NCBI GenBank assembly: GCA_041628815.1 | Contig: JBFKOL010000033.1 | Location: 1 to 21,789, forward strand | Reading direction: 5' to 3' | Source of the DNA: JBFKOL01 sp041628815 | GTDB taxonomy: Bacteria > Bacteroidota > Bacteroidia > Chitinophagales > Saprospiraceae | DNA length: 21,789 bases | Shown here: one piece after another, positions 1-7,213 of the stretch | Layout: each line of letters begins with the position of its first letter | Position numbering within the stretch: position 1 is the stretch's first letter | The notes under the pieces: model-generated | Told to the model about the DNA's origin: nothing | Database searches by the model: none | The model's input: the letters and a program-made list of their open reading frames with translations, nothing else | Translations under genes and position numbers: made by a program

Positions 1-768
1 ACTGGTCTCGTACTGGAAGGGGTAAATCTCGGATCCAGGTCTTCTTCGGCTGTCGAAGAGGTCCGGCCGCTTATGATCATTGGTGATGGAGTTTCTTCTT
101 ATGACGCCGGTGAACTTTGGCATCATTTCGATCACGTACTGGGCTTGACGGTTCCCATGGTGGATGTGCGTGACTTTGGCAGGGTAAGACTTTCAGACTA
201 CAATTTACTCATTATGCCTCACGGTTCGTATGGCCCAATGAACAATCGAACCGAAGCTCTTAAAGAATGGGCGCAGGCCGGTGGCAACATCGTCGCAATA
301 AGAGGTGCCATAAGATGGCTCAAAAATCGGGAAATCATCAATCTTGATGTGGTAACAGAAGAAAGCGATGCCGGCAAAGTCCGAGAAAGTTCCTTCGCAC
401 AGGCTCAAGAAGAACGCGGCGCCCTTGTCACCGGGGGAATGATCGCCCAGATCCGTATCGATGTAACGCATCCCCTTTTCTATGGATACAATCGCGATCA
501 TCTCGCTGTATTCCATCGCGGCAACGATTATTACAAACCGGTAAGCGACATATACAGCACACCGGCCAGGTACACAGATAAACCAGTACTTAGCGGTTAC
601 CTGCATAAGAAAAATGAAGGAATGATGAAAGGATCAGCTGCCGTTTTCACTTCGCGTGTTGGCCGCGGAAAGGTGATAGGCCTTGCCGACAACCCCGTAT
701 TCAGGGGCTATTGGTGGGGTTCAGCGAAGTTGTTGGCAAATGCGATCTTTTTTGGTGCTGCGATGTAG
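1..768 (+). CDS. C-terminal part of an M14 zinc carboxypeptidase-like protein (5' end outside window)
   Basis: The frame is open from the first base to the TAG at 766-768, giving 255 residues with no start of its own, so this is the tail of a larger protein. What is visible looks like the amidotransferase-like (flavodoxin-fold) domain found at the C-terminus of large secreted Bacteroidota M14 peptidases: a GDGVSSYDAGELWH segment, a strand followed by MPHGSYG, then a glycine-rich AGGNIVAIRGAIRW stretch and a late GRGKVIGLADNP strand. The usual nucleophilic Cys of class I amidotransferases is not seen at the GAIRW turn, so this domain is probably structural or binding rather than catalytic. The zinc-binding peptidase domain would lie upstream and cannot be checked here. 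The family is assigned from memory of the domain pattern. A different large secreted hydrolase with the same tail is possible. Confidence 0.66.
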   Translation, partial: TGLVLEGVNLGSRSSSAVEEVRPLMIIGDGVSSYDAGELWHHFDHVLGLTVPMVDVRDFGRVRLSDYNLLIMPHGSYGPMNNRTEALKEWAQAGGNIVAIRGAIRWLKNREIINLDVVTEESDAGKVRESSFAQAQEERGALVTGGMIAQIRIDVTHPLFYGYNRDHLAVFHRGNDYYKPVSDIYSTPARYTDKPVLSGYLHKKNEGMMKGSAAVFTSRVGRGKVIGLADNPVFRGYWWGSAKLLANAIFFGAAM

Positions 769-820
769 GAGTTGTCAGTTGTCAATAACATAGAAAACTA
801 CTTAAACGAATTAAATGAAT
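769..820 (+). repeat. Heptamer pair plus 28-base tail element, copy 1
   Basis: Directly after the TAG stop there are two heptamers, GAGTTGT (769-775) and CAGTTGT (776-782), followed by a 10-base spacer and a 28-base element at 793-820. That element matches 3182-3209 at 25 of 28 positions and contains two tandem 9-mers of the form TTARACGAA/TTAAAYGAA (802-810 and 811-819). One substitution (T here, C in the other copy) creates the ATG used as the start of the Dabb gene. Confidence 0.8.
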
Positions 821-1138
821 TCCTTGAAACCTTACCTTATCCACAATGTCTATTTCTGGCTCAAACCAAATACAGCCAAAGAGGACAAGCTGTTCTTCGA
901 AAAAGGACTCGAAAAACTCGGGCAATGCCCACAGATCAGGCAATTTTATTGGGGAAAACCAGCAGGGACGGAGCAAAGGGATGTCGTCGTTTCCAGCTAT
1001 GACTATTCCATCAGCGTACATTTTGACAGTCTTGAGCTGCAAGCCGACTACCAGGACGAGCCGATGCACCATGCTTTTATAAAGAACCATCAGCATATCT
1101 GGGACAAGGTTGTGGTGTACGACACTGAAGTCCGCTAA
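815..1138 (+). CDS. Dabb-family (stress-responsive alpha/beta barrel) small protein
   Basis: This is a 107-residue cytoplasmic protein with the layout of the Dabb family, dimeric ferredoxin-like barrels related to stress-responsive plant proteins and some polyketide cyclases. Visible hallmarks are the N-terminal HNVYFWLKP strand (conserved His and Phe/Trp), FFEKGLEKLGQ helix, YWGKPAGTEQRDVV, the SYDYSISVHFDS strand and a C-terminal YQDEPMHHAFIKNH helix followed by WDKVVVYD. Length is normal for a single-domain Dabb protein. The ATG at 815 is the only ATG before the conserved strand, leaving about ten extra residues; it lies inside a dispersed repeat, so the N-terminus may be recent or the TTG at 824 may be used. 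The gene is 46 bases after the upstream gene and in the same direction. The substrate, if any, cannot be read from the sequence. Confidence 0.85.
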   Translation: MNSLKPYLIHNVYFWLKPNTAKEDKLFFEKGLEKLGQCPQIRQFYWGKPAGTEQRDVVVSSYDYSISVHFDSLELQADYQDEPMHHAFIKNHQHIWDKVVVYDTEVR

Positions 1139-1145
1139 GAGTTGT
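1139..1145 (+). repeat. Single GAGTTGT heptamer after a stop codon
   Basis: The TAA of the Dabb gene (1136-1138) is followed with no gap by GAGTTGT, the same heptamer that follows the upstream gene at 769 and overlaps the stop of the downstream gene at 3130. The rest of the gap to 1253 shows no clear promoter or hairpin. Confidence 0.6.
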
Positions 1146-1253
1146 CATAAGTATTAATAATGTGCAATCTGTTCGGGTGATCTGCATAATCCGTCGAAAT
1201 ACTTGCCCGCATTGTGGTTGAACGCCTAAATTCACGATACAATCCTATCCATC

Positions 1254-3131
1254 ATGAGAGTATCCTGTTTCCTGATTCTGTACTTAATCGCTTTTTCCAT
1301 TTCCCCCGGAGTCACCCAATCGAATGATTCACCGCTCAATTTCGTGGCACTGGAAGACTCTATTAAACACATTTTGAACGAGACCAAAGCACCCGGTGCA
1401 CAGGTGGCCTTGTTTACTTCCGACTCCATGGTATGGAATAAAAATTTTGGCTTGCGAGATGTTGCTGATAGCTTGTCCGTTGAGTATTCGACCTTCTTCA
1501 GGATCGGTTCTATTACCAAGACCTTTGTTTCCACAGCGATACTACAACTGGTCGTACAGGGCAAATTGAATCTCAAAGACAAAGTGTCCGATTACCTCGA
1601 CGACGTCCAATACAAGAATCGATACCATGAGGAATCGCCCATTCTTATCGAGCACCTTCTCGAACATACCGCCGGATTTGATGATATGCACATGAAGGAA
1701 TATGCGGCCAGGGCGGAGGGTTGGACATTAAAACAGGGCATGGATTATCATCCTGATAACCGCTATGCGCGATGGAGGCCCGGCACACACATGTCGTATT
1801 GCAACTCAGGGCCACCCATGGCTGCCTACATAGTTGAGAAAATTACCGGTCAGCATTTTGACGACTATGTAAGAGATCATATTTTCCTTCCTCTCGGAAT
1901 GAACCACAGCAGCCTTTTGCACACTGAAAAAGTGATCCAACTCCTTTCCAAAGGTTATGACGCAGAGGGATCAAAAGAAGAAGCCTATTGGCACATTTCA
2001 CAACGTCCTGCAGGAAGTATCAATTCGAACGCCACAGAAATGTCAAAGTTTATTCGCATGTTAATGAACAGGGGATCCCTGGACTCCATTCATATCCTCT
2101 CACCGGCATCAGTGGAACGAATGGAGCGATGTGAAACTACCTTGTCAGGGAAGACCGGAGAACATCAAGGCTATGGTCTGCACAATTATACGACCAACTA
2201 TAAAGGCATGATCTATCACGGTCACAATGGCGGCATGATGGGGTTCCTGGCACAGGCGAGTTATCACCCGGAGTCGGATTATGGTTTCGTAATCCTAGTA
2301 AATGCCACCAACAATGCCATCAACAGGATTGCTCGTCAAATCTTTCAGTTTATCTATAATACCATAGGCGCAATCTATGATAATGACGAAGTAGCACTTT
2401 CGAGGGAAGAAGAGGATCTGATTTTGGGTTATTACCGGTCTGCTACCTCCAGGAACCAAATGCTTCGGTTTCCGGAGGCAATTGCCGGGATAACAAAAGT
2501 TGGCAAAGACGCCGAAGGCTACTTTGTCAGAGATCAAATCGGCGGACAAAAAAGCAGGGCGAAAGCCACATCATCCAACACGCTATTGATTGAAAACGAC
2601 AATGGTTTGAGGACACCGATGGTATTTGCAAAAGATGGAACATCCATTTTTGCTCAACAGGTCAATTGGATGACCAATCTCAAAAAGTCCAGTTGGTTAG
2701 GGTCATTTTCTCCACTCATTCTTACTGCGTTGGCCCTTTTAACCGGTTTGCTGATGGCCTTATATGCACTTATATGGTTACCACTCCGGGGATTGAAGGT
2801 ATGGAACCGGGGCCGGAAGCCCATGCGATGGTCTGCCCTTCTGGCTACTCTTTCCCTCTTCACCTTCGGCCTCTTCTTCACACTTGCCAATAGCGGCAAC
2901 ATTCTTGAAAATCTCGGCAATCCATCACTGTATGCTGTAGGTATCTTCGTTTCGAGCCTGCTTCTACCCATTTTCATGCTTTCGTTTATTTGGTATCGAA
3001 TCAAGCTAAGAGTGGAGGATGAATCCCGCTTTTTCCGTGTCTATACAGCGCTTACTGCCCTGTTCTTTCTGATCGCTTGCTATGGTTTATTCTACTTTGA
3101 TATGATTGGTCTAAGGACATGGGCCTATTGA
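1254..3131 (+). CDS. Serine hydrolase of the beta-lactamase/peptidase S12 family with C-terminal membrane helices
   Basis: This 625-residue protein starts with a signal peptide (about residues 1-23), followed by a beta-lactamase-type serine hydrolase domain (about 30-370). The three family motifs are present: Ser86-Ile-Thr-Lys89 (nucleophile and base), Tyr182-Cys-Asn184, and the His-Asn-Gly-Gly segment at 324-327 in place of KTG. A linker of about 100 residues follows, then four predicted membrane helices at roughly 482-511, 527-546, 558-581 and 595-618. The catalytic domain should therefore face the periplasm and be tethered by the tail. Relatives act as D-aminopeptidases, esterases or PBP-like enzymes; nothing here tells which, and true beta-lactamase activity is not implied. 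The ATG is well placed before the signal peptide. The TGA stop overlaps the first heptamer of the repeat array. Confidence 0.88.
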   Translation: MRVSCFLILYLIAFSISPGVTQSNDSPLNFVALEDSIKHILNETKAPGAQVALFTSDSMVWNKNFGLRDVADSLSVEYSTFFRIGSITKTFVSTAILQLVVQGKLNLKDKVSDYLDDVQYKNRYHEESPILIEHLLEHTAGFDDMHMKEYAARAEGWTLKQGMDYHPDNRYARWRPGTHMSYCNSGPPMAAYIVEKITGQHFDDYVRDHIFLPLGMNHSSLLHTEKVIQLLSKGYDAEGSKEEAYWHISQRPAGSINSNATEMSKFIRMLMNRGSLDSIHILSPASVERMERCETTLSGKTGEHQGYGLHNYTTNYKGMIYHGHNGGMMGFLAQASYHPESDYGFVILVNATNNAINRIARQIFQFIYNTIGAIYDNDEVALSREEEDLILGYYRSATSRNQMLRFPEAIAGITKVGKDAEGYFVRDQIGGQKSRAKATSSNTLLIENDNGLRTPMVFAKDGTSIFAQQVNWMTNLKKSSWLGSFSPLILTALALLTGLLMALYALIWLPLRGLKVWNRGRKPMRWSALLATLSLFTFGLFFTLANSGNILENLGNPSLYAVGIFVSSLLLPIFMLSFIWYRIKLRVEDESRFFRVYTALTALFFLIACYGLFYFDMIGLRTWAY

Positions 3132-3209
3132 GTTGTGAGTTCGAGTTGTGAGTTGTGAGTTGTGAGTTGTGAGTTGTGAAGAAAAACTACTTAGACGAAT
3201 TAAACGAAT
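3130..3209 (+). repeat. Tandem GAGTTGT heptamer array plus 28-base tail element, copy 2
   Basis: The array begins inside the stop codon of the serine hydrolase: GAGTTGT at 3130-3136, a broken unit GAGTTC at 3137-3142, then five perfect tandem GAGTTGT units at 3143-3177. The tail element at 3182-3209 is the second copy of the one at 793-820 and reaches the stop codon of the convergent dehydrogenase gene. No T-run hairpin is seen in this convergent gap, so no ordinary terminator is evident. Confidence 0.9.
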
Positions 3210-4675
3210 CAACTCATCCAGTTTGTCCAGGCCTCCGGATTCCATTTGGTGGTGCGTTTCTTGAGCTTTGTCCAAAATTGGATAGAACTCTTTCCCGTGA
3301 TGTCGTTGACGCCAAAGCGAGATTCATTCCACCCACCAAAGGAGAACGGTTCTCTAGGTACAGGGACTCCTATGTTGACACCTACCATTCCGGCACTTAC
3401 GCGTTCCATGACATAGTCGGCCATACTGCCGTTCTGAGTAAAGACCGAAGAGGCATTACCGTAGTTGGAACTGTTCTCGATGCGAATGGCTTCGTCGAGA
3501 TTGTCGGTTCGGATGATTGATAGAACCGGTCCAAATACTTCTTCTTTTGCAATCTTCATATCTGGGCGAACATGGTCTATGACGGTGGTTCCAACATAAA
3601 ACCCACCTTCCTTTCCTTTCACGGTGGCATTCCTGCCATCGACCAGCACGACTGCTCCCTGTTGTTCTGCTTCTTCTATATAAGACTCGATCCGTTCTTT
3701 GGCTTCTTGGCTGATCACGGAGCCCAAGTTGTGACCGACTTGTATTTTTCGTGCCTCTTCGCAGATTTTAGTGATGATATGTTCCGTTTTGCCGACGGCT
3801 ACCATCGCCGATGCAGCCATACAGCGCTGCCCCGCACAACCGGACATGGAAGCCGCGATATTAGCGGCGGTCATATCCACCTGGGCATCAGGTAAGACGA
3901 TGAGGTGATTTTTGGCACCACCCAATGCCACACATCTTTTCAGATTGCCTGTGGCTCTTTTGTATACTATTTTTGCCACTCTCGTAGAACCTACAAACGA
4001 GAGGGCATCAATACCGGGATGATCGCATAGGGCCTCAACGATTTCTCGATCTCCGTTTACCACGTTAAGCACACCGTCGGGAAGACCGGCTTTCTGGAGC
4101 AATTCGGCTATTTTACCCGCACTGATTGGAGTCTGTTCTGAAGGTTTCAGTATCATGCAGTTACCTAAAGCCAAAGCATTGGGAATGGTCCACAGCGGTA
4201 CCATGTGCGGGAAATTAAATGGAGTTATGGAAACAACGACTCCTACGGGAACATGGGTCGTCCGGCATTCTACGCCTTGGCTGACTTCCTGTATCTCATC
4301 GTTGACCATTTGCGGTAGTGAACAGGCGAATTCTGTCAGTTCGATGCCCTTGAGCACTTCGGCCCGGGCTTCCTCCATGGTTTTCCCATTTTCAAGATGT
4401 ACCCAATGACTAAGGTCATCGATGTGCTCAAGGAGCAAGTTGCGAAACCGGAAAAAAACCTGTACGCGCTCTTTGAGGGTAAATGAAGCCCAATGCGGCA
4501 AAGCTTCGCGAGCAGCAGCCACTGCTTTGTGGAGATCCTCCTTGTCAGAAAGTACGACCTGACCGATTTGACGGCCGTCCGATGGACTGATCACGTCGAG
4601 CAGACGGTTTTGTCCGTTGCTGTATTGACCACCAATGAAATTACAGGTAAGCCTCGTAGCAGTGTGCGTTGGCAT
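3209..4675 (-). CDS. mmsA: CoA-acylating methylmalonate/malonate-semialdehyde dehydrogenase
   Basis: This 488-residue aldehyde dehydrogenase has the features that set the MmsA/IolA branch apart. The catalytic Cys285 lies in SGCAGQRCMAAS, the oxyanion Asn154 in TPFNFPH, and LKPSEQTP at 176-183 is the NAD-binding lysine loop. The segment ALGGAKNH (250-257) replaces the ELGGK of hydrolytic aldehyde dehydrogenases, as expected for an enzyme that releases an acyl-CoA instead of an acid. Arg104 and Arg284 sit where family members bind the substrate carboxylate. The reaction is (methyl)malonate semialdehyde + CoA + NAD to propionyl- or acetyl-CoA, CO2 and NADH, used in valine, inositol, beta-alanine and uracil breakdown. 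The gene is last in a minus-strand run, 54 bases after a histidine phosphatase; no valine or inositol genes are near. Confidence 0.93.
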   Translation of the reverse strand: MPTHTATRLTCNFIGGQYSNGQNRLLDVISPSDGRQIGQVVLSDKEDLHKAVAAAREALPHWASFTLKERVQVFFRFRNLLLEHIDDLSHWVHLENGKTMEEARAEVLKGIELTEFACSLPQMVNDEIQEVSQGVECRTTHVPVGVVVSITPFNFPHMVPLWTIPNALALGNCMILKPSEQTPISAGKIAELLQKAGLPDGVLNVVNGDREIVEALCDHPGIDALSFVGSTRVAKIVYKRATGNLKRCVALGGAKNHLIVLPDAQVDMTAANIAASMSGCAGQRCMAASAMVAVGKTEHIITKICEEARKIQVGHNLGSVISQEAKERIESYIEEAEQQGAVVLVDGRNATVKGKEGGFYVGTTVIDHVRPDMKIAKEEVFGPVLSIIRTDNLDEAIRIENSSNYGNASSVFTQNGSMADYVMERVSAGMVGVNIGVPVPREPFSFGGWNESRFGVNDITGKSSIQFWTKLKKRTTKWNPEAWTNWMS

Positions 4676-4729
4676 AGTTTACATTTTGCTTCCATTAAAT
4701 GTACGACGAAAGAAACAAATATGGCCCTA

Positions 4730-5236
4730 TCAGAACCGGTCCATGGTGCTTCTCACTTCCTTGCCTGTCAAATTCAGACGGATAAGGTTGCCATAGTCTG
4801 ATTCGTCAAAGTTGTCGAAAACATCCTTTTTCAAAAGTGCGTTGGCAAGCGCTGGTGTCGAATTGGAGTGACCTACGACGAGAAAGTTGGCGCCTTTGTG
4901 ACTATTTATGAAATTGAGCAAGATACCGAAGTCGCCCGGATCGTAAGACATGATTTCTTTATTCAATGCCCCGGCAATCGGTAAAGCTGTTTGCTTTGTA
5001 CGCTTATAATCGGATGAAAAAATATAGTCTATATCTTCATCCTTCAAAAGCCTTGAAAGCTTTTCAGCCCTTTGCTGCCCTTCCCTGGTCAAGGGAGGGT
5101 CATCCGTACCGTCATCTGCTTTTTCAGCATGCCGGACCAGGTAGATGACGCTTTCGGTGGGATCAGATGATTTACATCCATCAAGTGCCAAGAGAGCGCC
5201 CAATGAGACAATGATCAAGGTGCATAAAGATCTCAT
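4730..5236 (-). CDS. Histidine phosphatase (phosphoglycerate mutase-like) lipoprotein
   Basis: From the ATG at 5236 the protein has 168 residues: a lipoprotein signal with Cys21 (Leu-Asp-Gly-Cys; the Asp at -2 is unusual), then a compact SixA-sized histidine phosphatase domain. The phosphoacceptor is His36 in LVRHAEK; Arg79 lies in SSDYKRTKQT and the second catalytic His123 in VVGHSNSTP. An upstream in-frame start would put 21 polar residues before the signal sequence and overlap the cysteine synthase gene, so the inner ATG was chosen; it leaves 10 bases after that gene's stop. Sitting just behind the two cysteine-biosynthesis genes suggests co-transcription. The substrate is unknown: family members dephosphorylate small metabolites or phosphohistidine, and an exported location argues for an extracytoplasmic phosphoester. 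Confidence 0.86.
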   Translation of the reverse strand: MRSLCTLIIVSLGALLALDGCKSSDPTESVIYLVRHAEKADDGTDDPPLTREGQQRAEKLSRLLKDEDIDYIFSSDYKRTKQTALPIAGALNKEIMSYDPGDFGILLNFINSHKGANFLVVGHSNSTPALANALLKKDVFDNFDESDYGNLIRLNLTGKEVRSTMDRF

Positions 5237-5246
5237 CACTAGTAGA

Positions 5247-6131
5247 TTATTGATCGAAAAGATCCGAGCTAAGATAGCGGTCTCCTCTATCGCATACAAT
5301 AAAGACGATTAATCCGCTGGAGATCATGTCGGCCACTTTCAAAGCAGCGGCAAGCGCCCCTCCACTGCTCATCCCAGCCAATATTCCCTCCTCTCTGGCC
5401 AAACGGCGTGCCATTTCACGAGCTTCAGCTTCGCTGACGTCAATGATTTCATCTACTCTTTCAGCTTCGAATATTTTAGGCAAAAACGCAGGAGACCATC
5501 TCCTGATACCCGGAATTCTCGAACCATCGGTCGGCTGTGTACCCACTATGCGAACAGCATCGTTTTGTTCTTTAAGATAACGCGAAACACCCATGATGGT
5601 ACCGGTAGTGCCCATGGCTGAGACAAAATGGGTCACTTCGCCTCTTGTATCCCTCCAAATTTCCGGTCCAGTTGTCCTGTAATGCATTCCATAATTGTCC
5701 GGATTGGCAAATTGGTTAAGCATAAAGTACCCCTCTTTCTCTGCCATTTCCTCAGCCAGTTCACGAGAATATTCAATGGTTCTTTCTCCCGGTGTGAGGA
5801 TCACTTTTGCTCCATAGGCCTGCATGGCAAGTATTCTTTCCCTGGTAGAGTTATCGGGCATGATCAAAGTCATGTTCAGGCCCTTCAATTGAGCAATCAT
5901 AGCAAGAGCAATACCTGTGTTGCCACTGGTCGCTTCAACCAGATTATCCCCGGGTTTGATAGTTCCTCTTTCGAGTGCACCCTGGATCATCCCCAAAGCT
6001 GCGCGGTCTTTGACACTACCTCCTGGATTGTCACCTTCCAGTTTGCCGTACAGCGAAACACCTTTCTTATGAAAGATATGCTCTATTCGTACCAGTGGTG
6101 TATTACCGACAAGGTCTGTGAGTCTGTACAT
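5247..6131 (-). CDS. cysM: Cysteine synthase, CysM type (O-acetylserine sulfhydrylase B)
   Basis: This is a 294-residue PLP enzyme of the cysteine synthase/beta-synthase family. Lys41 in GGSVKDRAA forms the Schiff base; TSGNTG (68-73) binds the substrate carboxylate and GTTGT (174-178) the PLP phosphate. Features that point to CysM rather than CysK are GTQPTDGSRIPGIRRW (197-212) and the C-terminal CDRGDRYLS (280-288). CysM enzymes make cysteine from O-acetylserine with sulfide or thiosulfate; some actinobacterial relatives use O-phosphoserine. The gene lies 36 bases after serine acetyltransferase, which supplies O-acetylserine, so the pair covers the serine-to-cysteine pathway in the cytoplasm. 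The start at 6131 gives the expected YRLTDLVGNTPLV beginning. Confidence 0.94.
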   Translation of the reverse strand: MYRLTDLVGNTPLVRIEHIFHKKGVSLYGKLEGDNPGGSVKDRAALGMIQGALERGTIKPGDNLVEATSGNTGIALAMIAQLKGLNMTLIMPDNSTRERILAMQAYGAKVILTPGERTIEYSRELAEEMAEKEGYFMLNQFANPDNYGMHYRTTGPEIWRDTRGEVTHFVSAMGTTGTIMGVSRYLKEQNDAVRIVGTQPTDGSRIPGIRRWSPAFLPKIFEAERVDEIIDVSEAEAREMARRLAREEGILAGMSSGGALAAALKVADMISSGLIVFIVCDRGDRYLSSDLFDQ

Positions 6132-6167
6132 GGTCGTTGCTTCTCAATGTTTCCGCCAGTCTAATAT

Positions 6168-7007
6168 TTACTTGGCAAATTCGCGAAAAACGACAGTGTC
6201 TGAATCCCTGTCTTTGCCCGTATTCATCTTGGCTTCGTAATAAATCTTAGAATAGGGTTCTACACTATGGGTTAGCCATACATTCCCTCCTATTACGCTG
6301 TGGTGCCCAATAATCGTTTCACCGCCCAAAATGGTTGCACCCGCATAGATTACGCAATGATTTTCTATAGTCGGATGTCTTTTTATATCCGCATCCGATT
6401 TTTTCACGCTCAGGGCACCTAGGGTGACTCCCTGATATATTTTAACGTGATCATGAATTTCAGCCGTTTCACCTATCACGACACCGGTACCGTGGTCAAT
6501 GCAGAACGACTGACCAATGGTCGCACCAGGATGGATATCAATACCGGTCCTGCTATGCGCATGTTCTGTAATAATTCTCGGCAAGTCTTCTACCCCCAGT
6601 TTAGACAGCGCGTTGGCCACCCTGTATGCCGCAATCGCATAGAATCCGGGATAGGACCTGATCACTTCCCTGCGACTGGTACAAGCAGGGTCACCTTCGT
6701 AGATCGCCATGATGTCCTTATTCAAAGCGTCATAGATCCGCGGAATCTGTTCGAAAAAGTCATCACAAATCTTTGAAGTTCCCAAAATGGCATTCATGGG
6801 ATTCCTGCTGAGAAGGCTTTCAAACTCTTTCTTGAGTTCGTCAAACTCTTCCCTTATCTGCTCATGACTGTTAAAATTTTTTGTCGAAAAATCCAGGTAT
6901 AAGGCCCCGAGTGTTTTTCTAAAGAAGTGCGCTACTTCATCCGGTGATGGGCACGTTTGACAAATTTGGTGTTCTGCAAATATGCGATCTATGAATTCCT
7001 TTTTCAT
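6168..7007 (-). CDS. cysE: Serine O-acetyltransferase
   Basis: This 279-residue protein has an N-terminal helical domain (about 1-140) and a left-handed beta-helix of hexapeptide repeats (about 145-255). The catalytic pair of serine acetyltransferases can be placed at Asp157 (GIDIHPGA) and His172 (IDHGTGVVIGET); the YQGVTLGALS and RHPTIENHCVIYAGATILGG segments line the acetyl-CoA site. It acetylates serine to O-acetylserine, the first committed step of cysteine synthesis, feeding the CysM encoded 36 bases downstream. The tail ends in REFAK and lacks the C-terminal Ile that docks classical enzymes into CysK, so a standard cysteine-synthase complex is not expected. The long N-terminal domain resembles the form common in Bacteroidota and plants' neighbours rather than the short EpsC form. 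Confidence 0.92.
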   Translation of the reverse strand: MKKEFIDRIFAEHQICQTCPSPDEVAHFFRKTLGALYLDFSTKNFNSHEQIREEFDELKKEFESLLSRNPMNAILGTSKICDDFFEQIPRIYDALNKDIMAIYEGDPACTSRREVIRSYPGFYAIAAYRVANALSKLGVEDLPRIITEHAHSRTGIDIHPGATIGQSFCIDHGTGVVIGETAEIHDHVKIYQGVTLGALSVKKSDADIKRHPTIENHCVIYAGATILGGETIIGHHSVIGGNVWLTHSVEPYSKIYYEAKMNTGKDRDSDTVVFREFAK

Positions 7008-7171
7008 ACGTGTTAAATGCGTGAATCAGGGAATGGTTCTAAAGTTACGCTTATTCTCATGCAATGTCGATGCCAACTTGCAAAGGAGAGAAGTTAGTTT
7101 AATAAGTTTATGAAATTTTATTGGCCTGCCCTGTACTCGAAGCGTTAGCGTAGTAGTTCAGTATTTATTTT

Positions 7172-7199
7172 GTTACCGACAACTGGCAACCAGTAGCCA
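7172..7199 (-). repeat. Four degenerate heptamers downstream of the P1 peptidase gene
   Basis: Read on the minus strand the order is TGGCTAC, TGGTTGC, CAGTTGT, CGGTAAC; the third unit is identical to the heptamer at 776-782. They start 14 bases after the TAG of the P1 peptidase gene. A small hairpin with 5-bp arms and a 3-base loop (ACTGG 7182-7186, CCAGT 7190-7194) falls inside, but there is no T-run, so a terminator is not claimed. The remaining 7008-7171 stretch shows nothing else recognisable. Confidence 0.5.
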
Positions 7200-7213
7200 A
7201 AACCCAGTCTACT

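Noticed and set aside
1254..3131. A resistance beta-lactamase
   Set aside because: The third motif is His-Asn-Gly-Gly instead of KTG and the protein has a long linker and four C-terminal membrane helices, as in S12-type hydrolases of other function.
3130..3209. Tandem repeats resembling a small CRISPR-like array
   Set aside because: The units are 7 bases long, directly abutting and have no spacers; no cas gene is present.
5237..5299. Upstream start for the histidine phosphatase overlapping cysM
   Set aside because: It would put 21 residues before a clear lipoprotein signal; the ATG at 5236 fits both the signal and the 10-base operon spacing.
5628..6164. Plus-strand open frame of 178 codons antisense to cysM
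   Set aside because: The opposite strand encodes a full-length cysteine synthase with all motifs; the antisense product resembles no family.
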